Assembly: GCF_003046625.1 (NCBI RefSeq)
Contig: NZ_QAAD01000016.1
Coordinates: 31,294 to 95,293 of the forward strand
Direction of reading: 5' to 3'
DNA from: Mangrovibacterium marinum
Lineage (GTDB): Bacteria; Bacteroidota; Bacteroidia; Bacteroidales; Prolixibacteraceae
Length of the DNA stretch: 64,000 bases
Below the pieces are notes generated by a model that saw only the letters and a list, made by a program, of their open reading frames with translations, ran no database searches and had not been told where the DNA came from. The translations under genes were made by a program, and so were the position numbers. Of the stretch, positions 8,808 through 17,992 are shown piece by piece (position 1 is the first letter of the stretch; each line of letters opens with the position of its first letter).

Positions 8808-10085
8808 ATGACTAAGATTAGTTCTTTAGTAGAAAAAATTAACGGCGGAAACAATCCGCTTTTCCATGAATTATACGGAACCGATGAAACGGTTTTAAAA
8901 ACAATGGCCGATCGCTATGCCAAGTATATGGAGCAATACAGCGCCGCTTATGGATCGGACGATGTTAGTTTATTCAGTTCTCCGGGGCGTACCGAAGTGG
9001 GCGGTAACCATACCGATCACCAGTTGGGACGTGTATTGGCCGGTGCGGTTAACCTGGATAATATTGCTGTTGCTGCTCCAAACGGAACCAACATTGTTCG
9101 GATCGACTCGGTTGGCTTTAAGCCATTTGAAGTGGACTTGTCGGACTTGGAAATCAAGGAGTTTGCAGTAACACCAGGCAACCTGGTAAGAGTGTATGCG
9201 AAAGAGTTAAAAGCAATGGGACTGAAAGTCGGCGGATTCAATGCCATCATTCACGGTGCTGTGCCCGAAGGTTCCGGTTTAAGCTCTTCGGCTTCTTTTG
9301 AAGTGTTGATCGGAGCTATTTTCAGCGAGCTGTTTAACGATGGAAAACTGGATCCGGTTGATAATGCCAAGATTGGTCAGAAAGCCGAACACGCGTGTCA
9401 TAAATTCTGCGGATTGATGGATCAAACGGCTTGTGCTGTTGGTGGTTTCATTACAATCGACTTCGAAGATAAAGCAAACCCCATTGTAAAAGCATTGGAT
9501 TTCGACTTTGCAACAACCGGTTATTCCCTGGTCATTACCAATACAGGTGGTAGTCACGGTGGTCTCGACAAGGAATACAATTCATTGCCTGCTGAGATGA
9601 AAGCTGTGGCCAAAGAATTGGGACATGACGTTCTTCGTCCGGCTTCCATTGAAGATGTTGTTAAAAGCATTCCTGCTATTCGCGAAAAAGTGGGCGACCG
9701 TGCCATCCTTCGTTCTATTCACTTCCAGGGAGATAACGCCCGGGTGGTTAAACAAGTTGAAGCTTTGGAGGCGGGTAACTTCCAGGGATTCCTGGGCATG
9801 GTAATTCAATCGGGTTACAGCTCGTACATGTACAACCAAAATATTTACGTTAACCGGGAGCCGGAATACCAACCTGTTGCTTTAGGATTGGCTTTGAGTG
9901 AATTAGTGTTGGCAGGCAAGGGCGCATGGCGTGTGCATGGCGGTGGTTTTGCCGGTACCATTCAGGCTTTTGTTCCGAATGATCTGTTGGATGAATATAT
10001 TTCAACTTTAGAGTCAGTGTATGGTGAGGGGAACTGTCATACCTTGTTCATCCGCTCAAAAGGTTCAATCAAACTAGACCTCTAA
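8808..10085 (+). CDS. galK: Galactokinase
   Basis: 425 residues, about 40 longer than the E. coli enzyme. This GHMP kinase phosphorylates alpha-D-galactose to galactose 1-phosphate with ATP. The substrate signature appears as PGRTEVGGNHTDHQLG (about residues 59-74), a variant in which GGNHTDH replaces the common GEHTDY and which recurs in the longer galactokinases of anaerobes. The ATP loop PEGSGLSSSASFE is at about 153-165 and the third motif is GGGFAGTIQAF near the C-terminus. It lies between galT and the sugar transporter in the same transcript. Assignment as a galactokinase is firm from context and motifs. Confidence 0.95.
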   Translation: MTKISSLVEKINGGNNPLFHELYGTDETVLKTMADRYAKYMEQYSAAYGSDDVSLFSSPGRTEVGGNHTDHQLGRVLAGAVNLDNIAVAAPNGTNIVRIDSVGFKPFEVDLSDLEIKEFAVTPGNLVRVYAKELKAMGLKVGGFNAIIHGAVPEGSGLSSSASFEVLIGAIFSELFNDGKLDPVDNAKIGQKAEHACHKFCGLMDQTACAVGGFITIDFEDKANPIVKALDFDFATTGYSLVITNTGGSHGGLDKEYNSLPAEMKAVAKELGHDVLRPASIEDVVKSIPAIREKVGDRAILRSIHFQGDNARVVKQVEALEAGNFQGFLGMVIQSGYSSYMYNQNIYVNREPEYQPVALGLALSELVLAGKGAWRVHGGGFAGTIQAFVPNDLLDEYISTLESVYGEGNCHTLFIRSKGSIKLDL

Positions 10086-10115
10086 TTATAACATAATAGA
10101 CTTAAACGATTTAAA

Positions 10116-11330
10116 ATGAGTAAAAACAAGTATTTGTTCCCGTTGATTGTAATGGCTTCGCTGTTTTTCCTGTTTGGATTCATTACAACCATGAACAACT
10201 CGACCATCGAATTCTTAAAGAATGCCTTTGGCTTGAATGATGTTCAAAAGCAATTGCCGAACACATTCTTCTATGGTGCTTACGTATTATCGGTGCCTGT
10301 TGGCTTTTTAATTAAGCAAATCGGCTACCGTTTCTCCATCTTCACCGGATTGGCGTTGATCGCTTTGGGCTTCTTTGCCTGTATTCCAGGGGTAGGCTTC
10401 GGCTACTATGGTTTCCTTTGCGCCGTGTCAATTTTCGCAATTGGTGTTGTTATCCTGCAAGTGGCTGCTGCGCCTTATGTCGTTGCGCTCGGACCGAAAG
10501 ATGGTGCCGCCAGTCGTTTGACATTGACCAACGCGCTGAACTCGGTGGCAACAGTAATTGCCCCGATCTTCGTATCTGTGTTGTTGGTTACTCCGGAACT
10601 GGGTGAAGGAGAAGTTCTGTCGAATGCTGCAATCAAGGATATCGTTAAGAACCCGTTTATCGGAATTGGTGTTGTTACTGTGGTGATTTTGGTGATTATG
10701 TTCTTCCTCAGCCTTCCGAATATTAAGGACGAGCAGGAGGCTGCTGAAGAAAGTAGTGCTGTGAAACACAAATCAAGTGCCTTTAAATATCCACACGTGT
10801 GGTTAGGCTCGCTGGCCATCTTTGTGTATATGGGAATCGAGATTGGTATCCCAAGTTTCTTCGCCGATTTTGCCAGTAAAGCGGGTGCAGTCATCGAAAC
10901 ATCAACCACCGATATGTTGAAGTTCTATTGGGGCGGATTAATGGTTGGTCGTTTGCTGGGTATCTTCATTTTGAAGAAATACAAACCGACGCTCATTCTT
11001 TCAATCTGTGCATTTGGCGGCGCTGCTATGTTGGCCGGAAGTATCCTGATGTCCGGCAATATTAGCATGTGGTTGTTCCTCGGAACCGGTTTATTCCACT
11101 CCATCATGTGGCCGGTAATTTACAGTTTAGCACTCGAAGACCTGGGCCCGCACGCCGATGTGGCTTCCGGTATTATCGCGACTTCTGTAATCGGTGCAGC
11201 AATCCTGACTCCGATTATGGGTGCTATTCAAACAACGACCGGAACGGTTATCGCAGCAGTTTGCTGTTTGTTTGTGTATTACCTTTACCTGGTGTTTTTT
11301 GCCACCAAAGGCTCAAAAATCAGATCATAA
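10116..11330 (+). CDS. Glucose/galactose-type MFS transporter (FucP family)
   Basis: 404 residues with about 12 membrane segments. The opening FFLFGFITTMNNSTIEFLK and the segment VILQVAAAPYVVALGP with RLTLTNALNSVATVIAP are typical of the FHS (FucP/GluP) sugar:proton symporters, including bacterial glucose/galactose transporters. It begins 30 bases after galK and is followed by a strong terminator, so it is the last gene of the galT-galK-transporter unit and most probably imports galactose. Specificity for galactose over glucose is inferred from the operon. Confidence 0.88.
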   Translation: MSKNKYLFPLIVMASLFFLFGFITTMNNSTIEFLKNAFGLNDVQKQLPNTFFYGAYVLSVPVGFLIKQIGYRFSIFTGLALIALGFFACIPGVGFGYYGFLCAVSIFAIGVVILQVAAAPYVVALGPKDGAASRLTLTNALNSVATVIAPIFVSVLLVTPELGEGEVLSNAAIKDIVKNPFIGIGVVTVVILVIMFFLSLPNIKDEQEAAEESSAVKHKSSAFKYPHVWLGSLAIFVYMGIEIGIPSFFADFASKAGAVIETSTTDMLKFYWGGLMVGRLLGIFILKKYKPTLILSICAFGGAAMLAGSILMSGNISMWLFLGTGLFHSIMWPVIYSLALEDLGPHADVASGIIATSVIGAAILTPIMGAIQTTTGTVIAAVCCLFVYYLYLVFFATKGSKIRS

Positions 11331-11347
11331 TCCGATTACATACAAGC

Positions 11348-11380
11348 AGAAAGGCCGGGCAGTTTTGTCCGGCCTTTTTT
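11348..11380 (+). terminator. Terminator of the galactose operon
   Basis: AAAGGCCGG (11350-11358) pairs with CCGGCCTTT (11369-11377), followed by a run of T. It lies about 20 bases after the transporter stop. Confidence 0.9.
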
Positions 11381-11631
11381 ATGCGCTGCGATTTAGTTAA
11401 TCGAAGACGCCGGAATGCGGACATGGCGACTGGTACACGCAGACACGCCACTAAAATCGCTTGAAAATGTTTTAAACGATGGAAAAATACTTTACTTTTG
11501 GATCGCTTTAATTGTCAAACAAACAGCATACTTCATGTCGAGCTGTATCTGGCGATAAAAGAATATACCTAAATCAAAATAGTTGTTTAATTAAAATGTT
11601 GATTAGAATCAATCTCTAAACCTTTTTAAGT
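11381..11631. other. Control region before the second FucP-like transporter
   Basis: No gene is visible. TACTTTTG at 11493-11500 matches the -7 element TAnnTTTG, although no TTG sits at the right distance upstream. TTGATTAGAATCAA (11599-11612) is a perfect 6-2-6 palindrome 20 bases before the ATG and could be an operator. A leader of about 125 bases would follow from the -7 element. Confidence 0.4.
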
Positions 11632-12915
11632 ATGATTCAAAAGAAAAGTTATGCATTGCCAATTCTGATGATGATCTTACTGTTTGGTATGATCTCGTTT
11701 GTAACCAATCTGGCTGCACCCATGGGAGTTGTTGTGAAGTCTCAGTTTCAGGCTTCGAATTTCTTAGGCATGTTGGGTAATTTCGCCAACTTCCTGGCTT
11801 ACCTGTTTATGGGTATCCCGGCAGGTAAATTATTGGAAAAAATCGGCTACAAGAAGACTGCTTTACTTGGTATCGTTGTCGGATTTGTAGGCGTTGGAGT
11901 TCAGTTTATGTCGGGTATTGCCGAGAGTTTCCTGGTTTATCTGTTGGGAGCTTTCATTGCCGGTTTCTCCATGTGTATCCTCAATGTTGTTGTGAACCCC
12001 ATGTTGAATACACTTGGTGGTGGCGGTAGAAAAGGAAACCAGTTGCTTCAGGTCGGAGCCACTTTCAACTCGTTAATGGGTACCTCTGTGCCTTTACTAG
12101 TGGGTATGTTGGTTGGTGTGGTTACTTCCAATACATCCATCAAAGACGTAAACCCGGTGATGTTTACAGCAATGGGCATTTTTGCCGTAGCGGGTATCGT
12201 CCTGGCTTTTGTTAATATTCCCGAGCCTCACCTGAATACCGGAGAGGTAGTTGCCGAAAAATCAAAACACAGCGCCTGGTCGTTTCGCCACTTTGTTTTG
12301 GGAGCCATCGGTATTGGTGTGTATGTTGGTGTTGAAGTAGGAGTACCCGGAACCATGTTCTTCTTTTTGGCCGATGCCAACGCCGGCGGACTGGATGCCG
12401 CAACAGCCGGTACTGTTGTTGCAACTTATTGGTTGATGATGCTTGCTGGCCGTTTTATCGGTGCGTCTATCGGCGGAAAAGTATCCAGCAAAACGATGTT
12501 GGTTGCAGCATCCGGAATTGGTATGATCTTAACCCTGCTGGCCATTGTTTCACCATCAACCTTCGCGGTGTCAATTCCGGTGTTCCAGAGTAGCGCAACA
12601 GGCCTTTCGTTCGGATTGGCAAGTGTGCCCGTTAATGCCATGTTTTTGGTATTGGTAGGTTTATGTACTTCGGTTATGTGGGGCGGTATTTTCAACCTGG
12701 CTGTTGAAGGCTTGGGTAAATTCACTGCATCAGCATCGGGTATTTTTATGACCATGGTTGTTGGTGGTGGTATTTTACCACTGGTTCAGAACTTTGTTGC
12801 CGACAATACCGGTTACCTGGTTTCGTATTGGGTGCCCTTCATCGGTTTGGCTTACTTGTTCTATTATTCATTGATTGGAAGCAAAAATGTGAATACCGAT
12901 ATTCCGGTAGACTAG
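11632..12915 (+). CDS. FucP-like MFS sugar transporter, substrate unknown
   Basis: 427 residues with about 12 hydrophobic segments. It belongs to the same broad FHS branch as the preceding transporter but is clearly diverged: the conserved FGFITTMN-type opening is replaced by FGMISFVTNLAAPMGVVVK, and the middle is rich in glycine and alanine (NTLGGGGRKGNQLLQVGATF). Similar proteins in Bacteroidota are annotated as L-fucose or general sugar permeases. It sits upstream of the arabinose regulator but has its own leader and a strong terminator, so it forms a single-gene unit. Arabinose import is possible by position, yet the araA operon has its own symporter. Confidence 0.75.
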   Translation: MIQKKSYALPILMMILLFGMISFVTNLAAPMGVVVKSQFQASNFLGMLGNFANFLAYLFMGIPAGKLLEKIGYKKTALLGIVVGFVGVGVQFMSGIAESFLVYLLGAFIAGFSMCILNVVVNPMLNTLGGGGRKGNQLLQVGATFNSLMGTSVPLLVGMLVGVVTSNTSIKDVNPVMFTAMGIFAVAGIVLAFVNIPEPHLNTGEVVAEKSKHSAWSFRHFVLGAIGIGVYVGVEVGVPGTMFFFLADANAGGLDAATAGTVVATYWLMMLAGRFIGASIGGKVSSKTMLVAASGIGMILTLLAIVSPSTFAVSIPVFQSSATGLSFGLASVPVNAMFLVLVGLCTSVMWGGIFNLAVEGLGKFTASASGIFMTMVVGGGILPLVQNFVADNTGYLVSYWVPFIGLAYLFYYSLIGSKNVNTDIPVD

Positions 12916-12965
12916 TGAGTTGATTTTTTTTCGGGGCTGTTCGAAACGGCCTTTCGAAAATCCAT

Positions 12966-13010
12966 AAAAGCCCTTCGAAGATATCGAGCGATATTTTCGA
13001 AGGGCTTTTT
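12966..13010 (+). terminator. Strong terminator after the second FucP-like transporter
   Basis: AGCCCTTCGA (12969-12978) and TCGAAGGGCT (12997-13006) form a long stem. The loop contains a further short stem (GATATCGAGCGATAT) and five T follow. A run of A on the 5' side is short. Confidence 0.88.
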
Positions 13011-13051
13011 GTGTTATAAAACATGCTGGATGAAAAAAAATGGGTTTTTTA

Positions 13052-13074
13052 ATAAAAGTATAAGTTACTTTTAT
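13052..13074. promoter_or_regulatory. Candidate AraR operator
   Basis: ATAAAAGTA, a five-base spacer TAAGT, then TACTTTTAT: a perfect 9-bp inverted repeat. It ends 13 bases before the araR start codon and abuts TAATTTTG (13074-13081), which matches the -7 element. A repressor bound here would block the araR-araA-symporter-araD-araB transcript. Confidence 0.7.
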
Positions 13075-13087
13075 AATTTTGATCCCC

Positions 13088-13801
13088 ATGAAACTCGATA
13101 ATCAAACATTGCTGAACGAATTATATGGGGAGCATCCCCAGCACTATGTTGCGGTCGACTGTGTCATCTTTGGATACAGAGATGGTGAGTTGAAGCTTTT
13201 GCTTTACCCCCGTAGTTTTGAACCTGCCAAAGGAAACTGGTCGTTGCTGGGTGGTTTCATCCAAAAGGATGAGTCGTCGGATCAGGCAGCAGAGCGAATT
13301 TTGAAACGGACAACCGGTCTGGATCAGATTTATATGGAGCAGGTGGCCGCCTTTACGCAGCCCGATCGTGAACCATCGGCCCGGGTAATCAGTATTGCTT
13401 ATTTCGCCTTAATCCGTCTGGATGATCACGACGAGGAAATTGTTCATCAATACGGGGCGGATTGGTTTTCGTTTGGTGATAAGCCGGAGTTGATTTTCGA
13501 CCACGAAGAAATTATCACCCAGGCATTGGCCAAGCTGCAACAAAAGGCGGGCTACCAGCTGGTGGGGCCCGAGTTATTACCCGACTTATTTACGATTACC
13601 CAGTTGCGCGGGCTCTACGAAGCCATCTTTCAGCGCACCCTCGATCCGGGGAATTTCCGCAAAAAAGTTTTATCGCTCGGGGTGTTAAAAAGGCACAACA
13701 AAAAAGATTCAACCGAATCGAAAAAGGGGGCTTTTTATTACAGTTACGAGGAGAAGCCCGATAGTCAAGAGAAAGAGCTAAATCGAATTATTAAGATATA
13801 A
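13088..13801 (+). CDS. araR: Nudix-type transcriptional regulator of arabinose use
   Basis: 237 residues from ATG at 13088; an upstream TTG at 13079 would add three residues. The N-terminal half is a Nudix fold (YVAVDCVIFGYRDGELKLLL to about residue 145). The Nudix box region reads GGFIQKDESSDQAAERILKR: the catalytic REUxEE core is replaced by RILKR, so hydrolase activity is unlikely. The C-terminal part (FTITQLRGLYEAIFQ, then NFRKKVLSLGVLKR) is the winged helix typical of NrtR-like regulators. In Bacteroides thetaiotaomicron, AraR of this type is a repressor released by L-arabinose. Here it is the first gene of the arabinose operon, 32 bases before araA, with a palindrome before it. Confidence 0.9.
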   Translation: MKLDNQTLLNELYGEHPQHYVAVDCVIFGYRDGELKLLLYPRSFEPAKGNWSLLGGFIQKDESSDQAAERILKRTTGLDQIYMEQVAAFTQPDREPSARVISIAYFALIRLDDHDEEIVHQYGADWFSFGDKPELIFDHEEIITQALAKLQQKAGYQLVGPELLPDLFTITQLRGLYEAIFQRTLDPGNFRKKVLSLGVLKRHNKKDSTESKKGAFYYSYEEKPDSQEKELNRIIKI

Positions 13802-13833
13802 TACTAATCAAAAACATTTTAACAGATACGAAA

Positions 13834-15348
13834 ATGGCAAAGAACGAATTAAAAAACTATGAAGTTTGGTTTGTAACCGGTAGTCAGCATTTATACGGCC
13901 CCAAAACATTGGAACAGGTCGCAGAACACTCCAAAGAAATTGCAGCGGCATTCGATGCATCGTCAGAGATTCCTGTAAAAGTAGTGGTAAAACCTACTGG
14001 CGTTGGATCAAAAGAAATCCATACGATTTGTAAGGAGGCCAACAGCGCTGATAACTGTATCGGTATCATTACCTGGATGCACACCTTCTCTCCTGCAAAA
14101 ATGTGGATTCACGGATTGCAGGAGTTGCGCAAACCAATTCTGCACTTACACACACAATACAATAAAGAAATTCCATGGAACGAGATTGACATGGACTTCA
14201 TGAACCTGAACCAAAGTGCTCACGGTGACCGCGAATTCGGTCACATTATGGCACGCATGCGTATGAACCGCAAGGTGGTGGTTGGTCACTGGCAAGATGC
14301 CAAAACCGTGAAGCGAATCGCCGTTTGGGCTCGTGTAGCAGCTGCTTACGCTGATTCACGCGATATGTTGATCATCCGTTTCGGTGACCAAATGAACAAT
14401 GTTGCCGTAACCGACGGTGATAAAGTGGAAGCCGAAAGAGTATTCGGTTACCACGTAGATTATAGTCCGATTGGCGACCTGGTAAAAGTTCAGGACAACG
14501 TGTCGGACGAAGATGTTGCTGCCCTGGTGAAAGTTTACGAACAAGAATATGACCTGGCTGACAACTGTAAAGAAGGTGGCGAGTTTCGCGAGCAAGTGGT
14601 GAAAGCCGCCCGGATCGAAATCGGTTTGCGTCGTTTCCTGGAGAAAAAGGGAGCAAAGGCGTTCACTACCAACTTCGACGATTTGGAAGGTGTTGACCAA
14701 TTGCCTGGTTTGGCTTCTCAACGTTTGATGGCCGAAGGTTATGGTTTTGGAGCCGAAGGCGACTGGAAAACAGCTGCTTTGTGTCGTCAAATGTGGTTTA
14801 TGAGCCAGGAGTTGCCTGACTACAAAGGATGTTCATTCCTGGAAGACTACACCTTGAACTTCGATGGTGAAAAGAGCGCCATTCTGCAAGCCCACATGTT
14901 GGAAGTTTGTCCGTTGATTGCCGATCACAAACCAAAACTGGAAGTTCACCCCTTGGGAATCGGTGGTAAAAACGACCCGGCTCGTTTGGTATTCACCAGC
15001 AAAACAGGTCCTGGTGTGGCAGCAACAGTCATCGATATGGGTAACCGTTTCCGGATGATCGTAAACACTGTAGACTGTATCGAGACCAAGCAACTTCCGA
15101 AACTTCCGGTAGCCAGTGCCTTGTGGATTCCGCAACCGAACTTTGAAATTGGTGCAGCAGCCTGGATTTTGGCCGGAGGTACACACCACACCAGCTTCTC
15201 GTACGACCTGACTGTTGAGTTCATGGAAGACTTTGCCGAGATGACCGGAGTAGAGTTTGTACTAATTGACAACAATACAACCATCTCGCAATTTAAAAAT
15301 GAATTGCGTTGGAACGACCTGTATTACCACTTGTCAAAAGGCTTATAA
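13834..15348 (+). CDS. araA: L-arabinose isomerase
   Basis: 504 residues, the standard length. It converts L-arabinose to L-ribulose in the cytoplasm using manganese. The start (YEVWFVTGSQHLYGPKTLEQV) is diagnostic of the family; NLNQSAHGDREFGHIMARM, EVHPLGIGGKNDPARLVF and AGGTHHTSFSYDLTVE, with conserved metal-binding Glu/His residues, are all in place. The gene begins 32 bases after the regulator and is followed by the symporter, araD and araB, giving regulator, isomerase, transporter, epimerase, kinase in one direction. Confidence 0.97.
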   Translation: MAKNELKNYEVWFVTGSQHLYGPKTLEQVAEHSKEIAAAFDASSEIPVKVVVKPTGVGSKEIHTICKEANSADNCIGIITWMHTFSPAKMWIHGLQELRKPILHLHTQYNKEIPWNEIDMDFMNLNQSAHGDREFGHIMARMRMNRKVVVGHWQDAKTVKRIAVWARVAAAYADSRDMLIIRFGDQMNNVAVTDGDKVEAERVFGYHVDYSPIGDLVKVQDNVSDEDVAALVKVYEQEYDLADNCKEGGEFREQVVKAARIEIGLRRFLEKKGAKAFTTNFDDLEGVDQLPGLASQRLMAEGYGFGAEGDWKTAALCRQMWFMSQELPDYKGCSFLEDYTLNFDGEKSAILQAHMLEVCPLIADHKPKLEVHPLGIGGKNDPARLVFTSKTGPGVAATVIDMGNRFRMIVNTVDCIETKQLPKLPVASALWIPQPNFEIGAAAWILAGGTHHTSFSYDLTVEFMEDFAEMTGVEFVLIDNNTTISQFKNELRWNDLYYHLSKGL

Positions 15349-15391
15349 TCAATCGATCTTTAAAATAAACTAAAACTAAAACTAAAGACAA

Positions 15392-17113
15392 ATGGCTTTA
15401 CTAGACTGGATCGTAATTGTGGTATTCGCTTTGGCCTTGATTGGGATTATTGCCTGGGTTTTCATGCAAAAAGAAGAAACCTCGGGTGACTACTTCCTGG
15501 CTGGCCGCGATGCCTCATGGATCGCTATCGGTGCATCAATTTTTGCGTCGAATATTGGATCAGAACACTTAATTGGCTTGGCCGGCGCTGGTGCCTCAAG
15601 CGGTATGGCAATGGCTCACTGGGAAATTCAAGGGTGGATGATCTTGATTCTGGGCTGGGTGTTTGTACCCTTCTATACCCGAAGTATGGTTTCAACCATG
15701 CCCGAGTTCCTTGAACGTCGTTATAATAAAGAGTCGCGGACTATTCTGTCGTTGATCTCGTTGATCAGCTACGTATTAACTAAAGTTGCGGTAACGGTTT
15801 ACGCCGGTGGTTTGGTGTTCCAGCAAGTGTTTGGAATTGAAACTATGTGGGGAATCGATTTCTTTTGGATTTCGGCAATTGGCTTGGTACTCTTAACGGC
15901 AATTTACACTGTAATTGGTGGTATGAAATCCGTCCTTTATACGTCAGTACTTCAAACTCCTATTCTGCTGCTAGGCTCAATGATTATTGTGTGGCTTGGT
16001 CTGAAAGAAGTTGGAGGCTGGGAAGAGGTGGTGCGTATCACCAAGGCTACGCCTGTCAATGATCTGGGTGACTCCATGTTCAACCTGGTGCGCTCGAACC
16101 GCGATTCGCAGTTTCCGTTTTTAGGTGTACTTATCGGATCAGCCGTTATTGGTTTCTGGTATTGGTGTACCGACCAGTTTATTGTACAACGTGTACTTTC
16201 GGGAAAAGATGAGCGTGAAGCCCGTCGTGGTACCATTTTCGGTGCTTACCTGAAATTAACACCGGTATTCTTATTCATGATTCCGGGGATGATTGCTTTT
16301 GCCATTCACCAAAAGACAGGAAGCTTCCTTCCGATGATGGATAGCGGTGCGCCAAATGCTGATGCGGCTTTCCCAACCATGGTTGCGAAACTGTTGCCTG
16401 CCGGTGTGAAAGGTCTCGTGGTTTGTGGTATCCTGGCTGCGTTGATGAGCTCGCTGGCTTCATTGTTCAACTCATCGGCGATGTTGTTTACCATCGACTT
16501 CTACAAAAAGTACCGGCCTAACACGAGCGAAACAAAATTGCTTCGCGTAGGCCGTATTGCGACCGTTGTTATCGTGATCTTAGGTATTCTCTGGATTCCG
16601 ATTATGCGTAGCATTGGTGATGTATTGTATACTTATCTGCAAGATGTTCAATCGGTGTTGGCACCGGGTATTGCCGCTGCCTTCCTGTTGGGTATCCTTT
16701 CATCAAAACCAACACCGAAAGGTGGGATGTGGGGTATGATTGCCGGTTTTATCGTCGGTGTTATGCGCCTTGGTGCGAAAGTGATGTATACAACATTGGC
16801 CGGACATGCCGGTTACACCGATGTTAAGTTGTGGGCTGCAGAAACAGGTGTGAATAACATCTTTTATACCTTGTTTTACGATGTAAACTGGTTGTTCTTC
16901 AGTGGTGGTATGTTAATCTTCAGTATCATTGTTGTGATGGTGGTAAGTAGGTTTACTCCAGCAGCTTCAGCAGAGCAACTAAAAGGCTTAACGTTTAGTT
17001 CGGCAACTGAGGAAGACAAAGCTGCGACCCGCGCTAGCTGGGGACTTTCAGAAGTAATACATACCGCAATTATTCTGGCTTTAACAGCTGCATTCTATAT
17101 CTATTTCTGGTAA
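15392..17113 (+). CDS. Sodium/solute symporter, probable arabinose importer
   Basis: 573 residues with about 14 membrane segments of the SSS family (SGLT-like). Family marks include GRDASWIAIGASIFASNIGSE, the segment YVLTKVAVTVYAGG, WYWCTDQFIVQRVLSGKDE and ALMSSLASLFNSSA (sodium-site serines). The position between araA and araD indicates import of L-arabinose driven by sodium, as for the AraP symporter of the B. thetaiotaomicron arabinose operon. A FucP-like carrier lies just upstream, so two uptake routes are possible. Confidence 0.9.
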   Translation: MALLDWIVIVVFALALIGIIAWVFMQKEETSGDYFLAGRDASWIAIGASIFASNIGSEHLIGLAGAGASSGMAMAHWEIQGWMILILGWVFVPFYTRSMVSTMPEFLERRYNKESRTILSLISLISYVLTKVAVTVYAGGLVFQQVFGIETMWGIDFFWISAIGLVLLTAIYTVIGGMKSVLYTSVLQTPILLLGSMIIVWLGLKEVGGWEEVVRITKATPVNDLGDSMFNLVRSNRDSQFPFLGVLIGSAVIGFWYWCTDQFIVQRVLSGKDEREARRGTIFGAYLKLTPVFLFMIPGMIAFAIHQKTGSFLPMMDSGAPNADAAFPTMVAKLLPAGVKGLVVCGILAALMSSLASLFNSSAMLFTIDFYKKYRPNTSETKLLRVGRIATVVIVILGILWIPIMRSIGDVLYTYLQDVQSVLAPGIAAAFLLGILSSKPTPKGGMWGMIAGFIVGVMRLGAKVMYTTLAGHAGYTDVKLWAAETGVNNIFYTLFYDVNWLFFSGGMLIFSIIVVMVVSRFTPAASAEQLKGLTFSSATEEDKAATRASWGLSEVIHTAIILALTAAFYIYFW

Positions 17114-17163
17114 TCGTAACCGGGAATAACAATCATGGGTAACTTATTTCAATAAAGACAAAA

Positions 17164-17194
17164 CACCGGCTGCCGTTTCGGTAGCCGGTTATTT
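17164..17194 (+). terminator. Hairpin between symporter and araD, possible partial terminator
   Basis: ACCGGCTGCC (17165-17174) pairs with GGTAGCCGGT (17180-17189) with one G-T pair. The following bases are TATTTCC, a poor T-tract. The stem may stabilise the upstream mRNA or cause partial termination, lowering araD and araB relative to araA. Confidence 0.45.
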
Positions 17195-17276
17195 CCCCGA
17201 CGAATTTAAACTGTTGGTGCATTTTAAGTTGGTTCCGAAAAGGGAGTTGTTGTCTAAAATCCTAAATGAAGAAAAG

Positions 17277-17969
17277 ATGTTAGAAAAATTAAAACAAGAG
17301 GTTTGTCAGGCTAACCTGGACTTAGTGGCCCACGGCCTGGTGATCTTCACCTGGGGAAATGTTAGTGGTATCGACCGCGAATCAGGACTGGTGGTGATTA
17401 AACCCAGCGGTGTGTCGTACGATGGTATGAGCCCCGATGATATGGTGGTGGTGGATTTGGATGGTAATGTGGTGGAAGGTAAATACAAGCCATCTTCAGA
17501 TACAGCTACTCACCTGGTTCTGTATAAGGAATTCCCGAATATTGGAGGTGTGGTTCACACGCACTCCGAGTGGGCAACAAGTTGGGCACAAGCCGGCAAG
17601 TCGATCCCGGCTGTTGGTACAACCCATGCCGATTATTTCTACGGTACAGTTCCGTGTACCCGCAAAATGACGGAAGAAGAAATTAAATCGGCTTATGAAC
17701 TGGAAACCGGTAACGTAATTGTCGAGTGTTTTAAAACGCAGGATATCAATCCGGATTATGTGCCCGGCGTGTTGGTGAATAACCATGCTCCCTTCTCGTG
17801 GGGAACCAATGCACACGATGCCGTTCATAATGCCGTTGTATTGGAAGAAGTGGCGAAAATGACTTTCCGTTCTTTCCAATTGAATGCGAACACGGAGATG
17901 GATCAGGTATTGCTGGACAAGCACTTCCTGCGTAAACATGGAGCAAATGCCTATTATGGCCAAAAATAA
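17277..17969 (+). CDS. araD: L-ribulose-5-phosphate 4-epimerase
   Basis: 230 residues from ATG at 17277, close to the E. coli length. A frame from TTG at 17214 would add 21 residues that overlap the leader and are not family-like. The class II aldolase fold is clear: [36 protein letters not shown], then the zinc histidines in [18 protein letters not shown] and [12 protein letters not shown]. It converts L-ribulose 5-phosphate to D-xylulose 5-phosphate, the last step of arabinose breakdown before the pentose phosphate pathway. It lies between the symporter and araB. Confidence 0.95.
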   Translation: MLEKLKQEVCQANLDLVAHGLVIFTWGNVSGIDRESGLVVIKPSGVSYDGMSPDDMVVVDLDGNVVEGKYKPSSDTATHLVLYKEFPNIGGVVHTHSEWATSWAQAGKSIPAVGTTHADYFYGTVPCTRKMTEEEIKSAYELETGNVIVECFKTQDINPDYVPGVLVNNHAPFSWGTNAHDAVHNAVVLEEVAKMTFRSFQLNANTEMDQVLLDKHFLRKHGANAYYGQK

Positions 17970-17992
17970 AAACTGAAAAAAACGAAATTGAC

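Noticed and set aside
12212..12755. Minus-strand frames inside the FucP-like gene
   Set aside because: These are shadows of a long real gene on the other strand, with high-GC third positions of that gene.
17214..17276. Extended N-terminus of araD
   Set aside because: The 21 extra residues start at TTG and do not match the family; ATG at 17277 gives the usual length.
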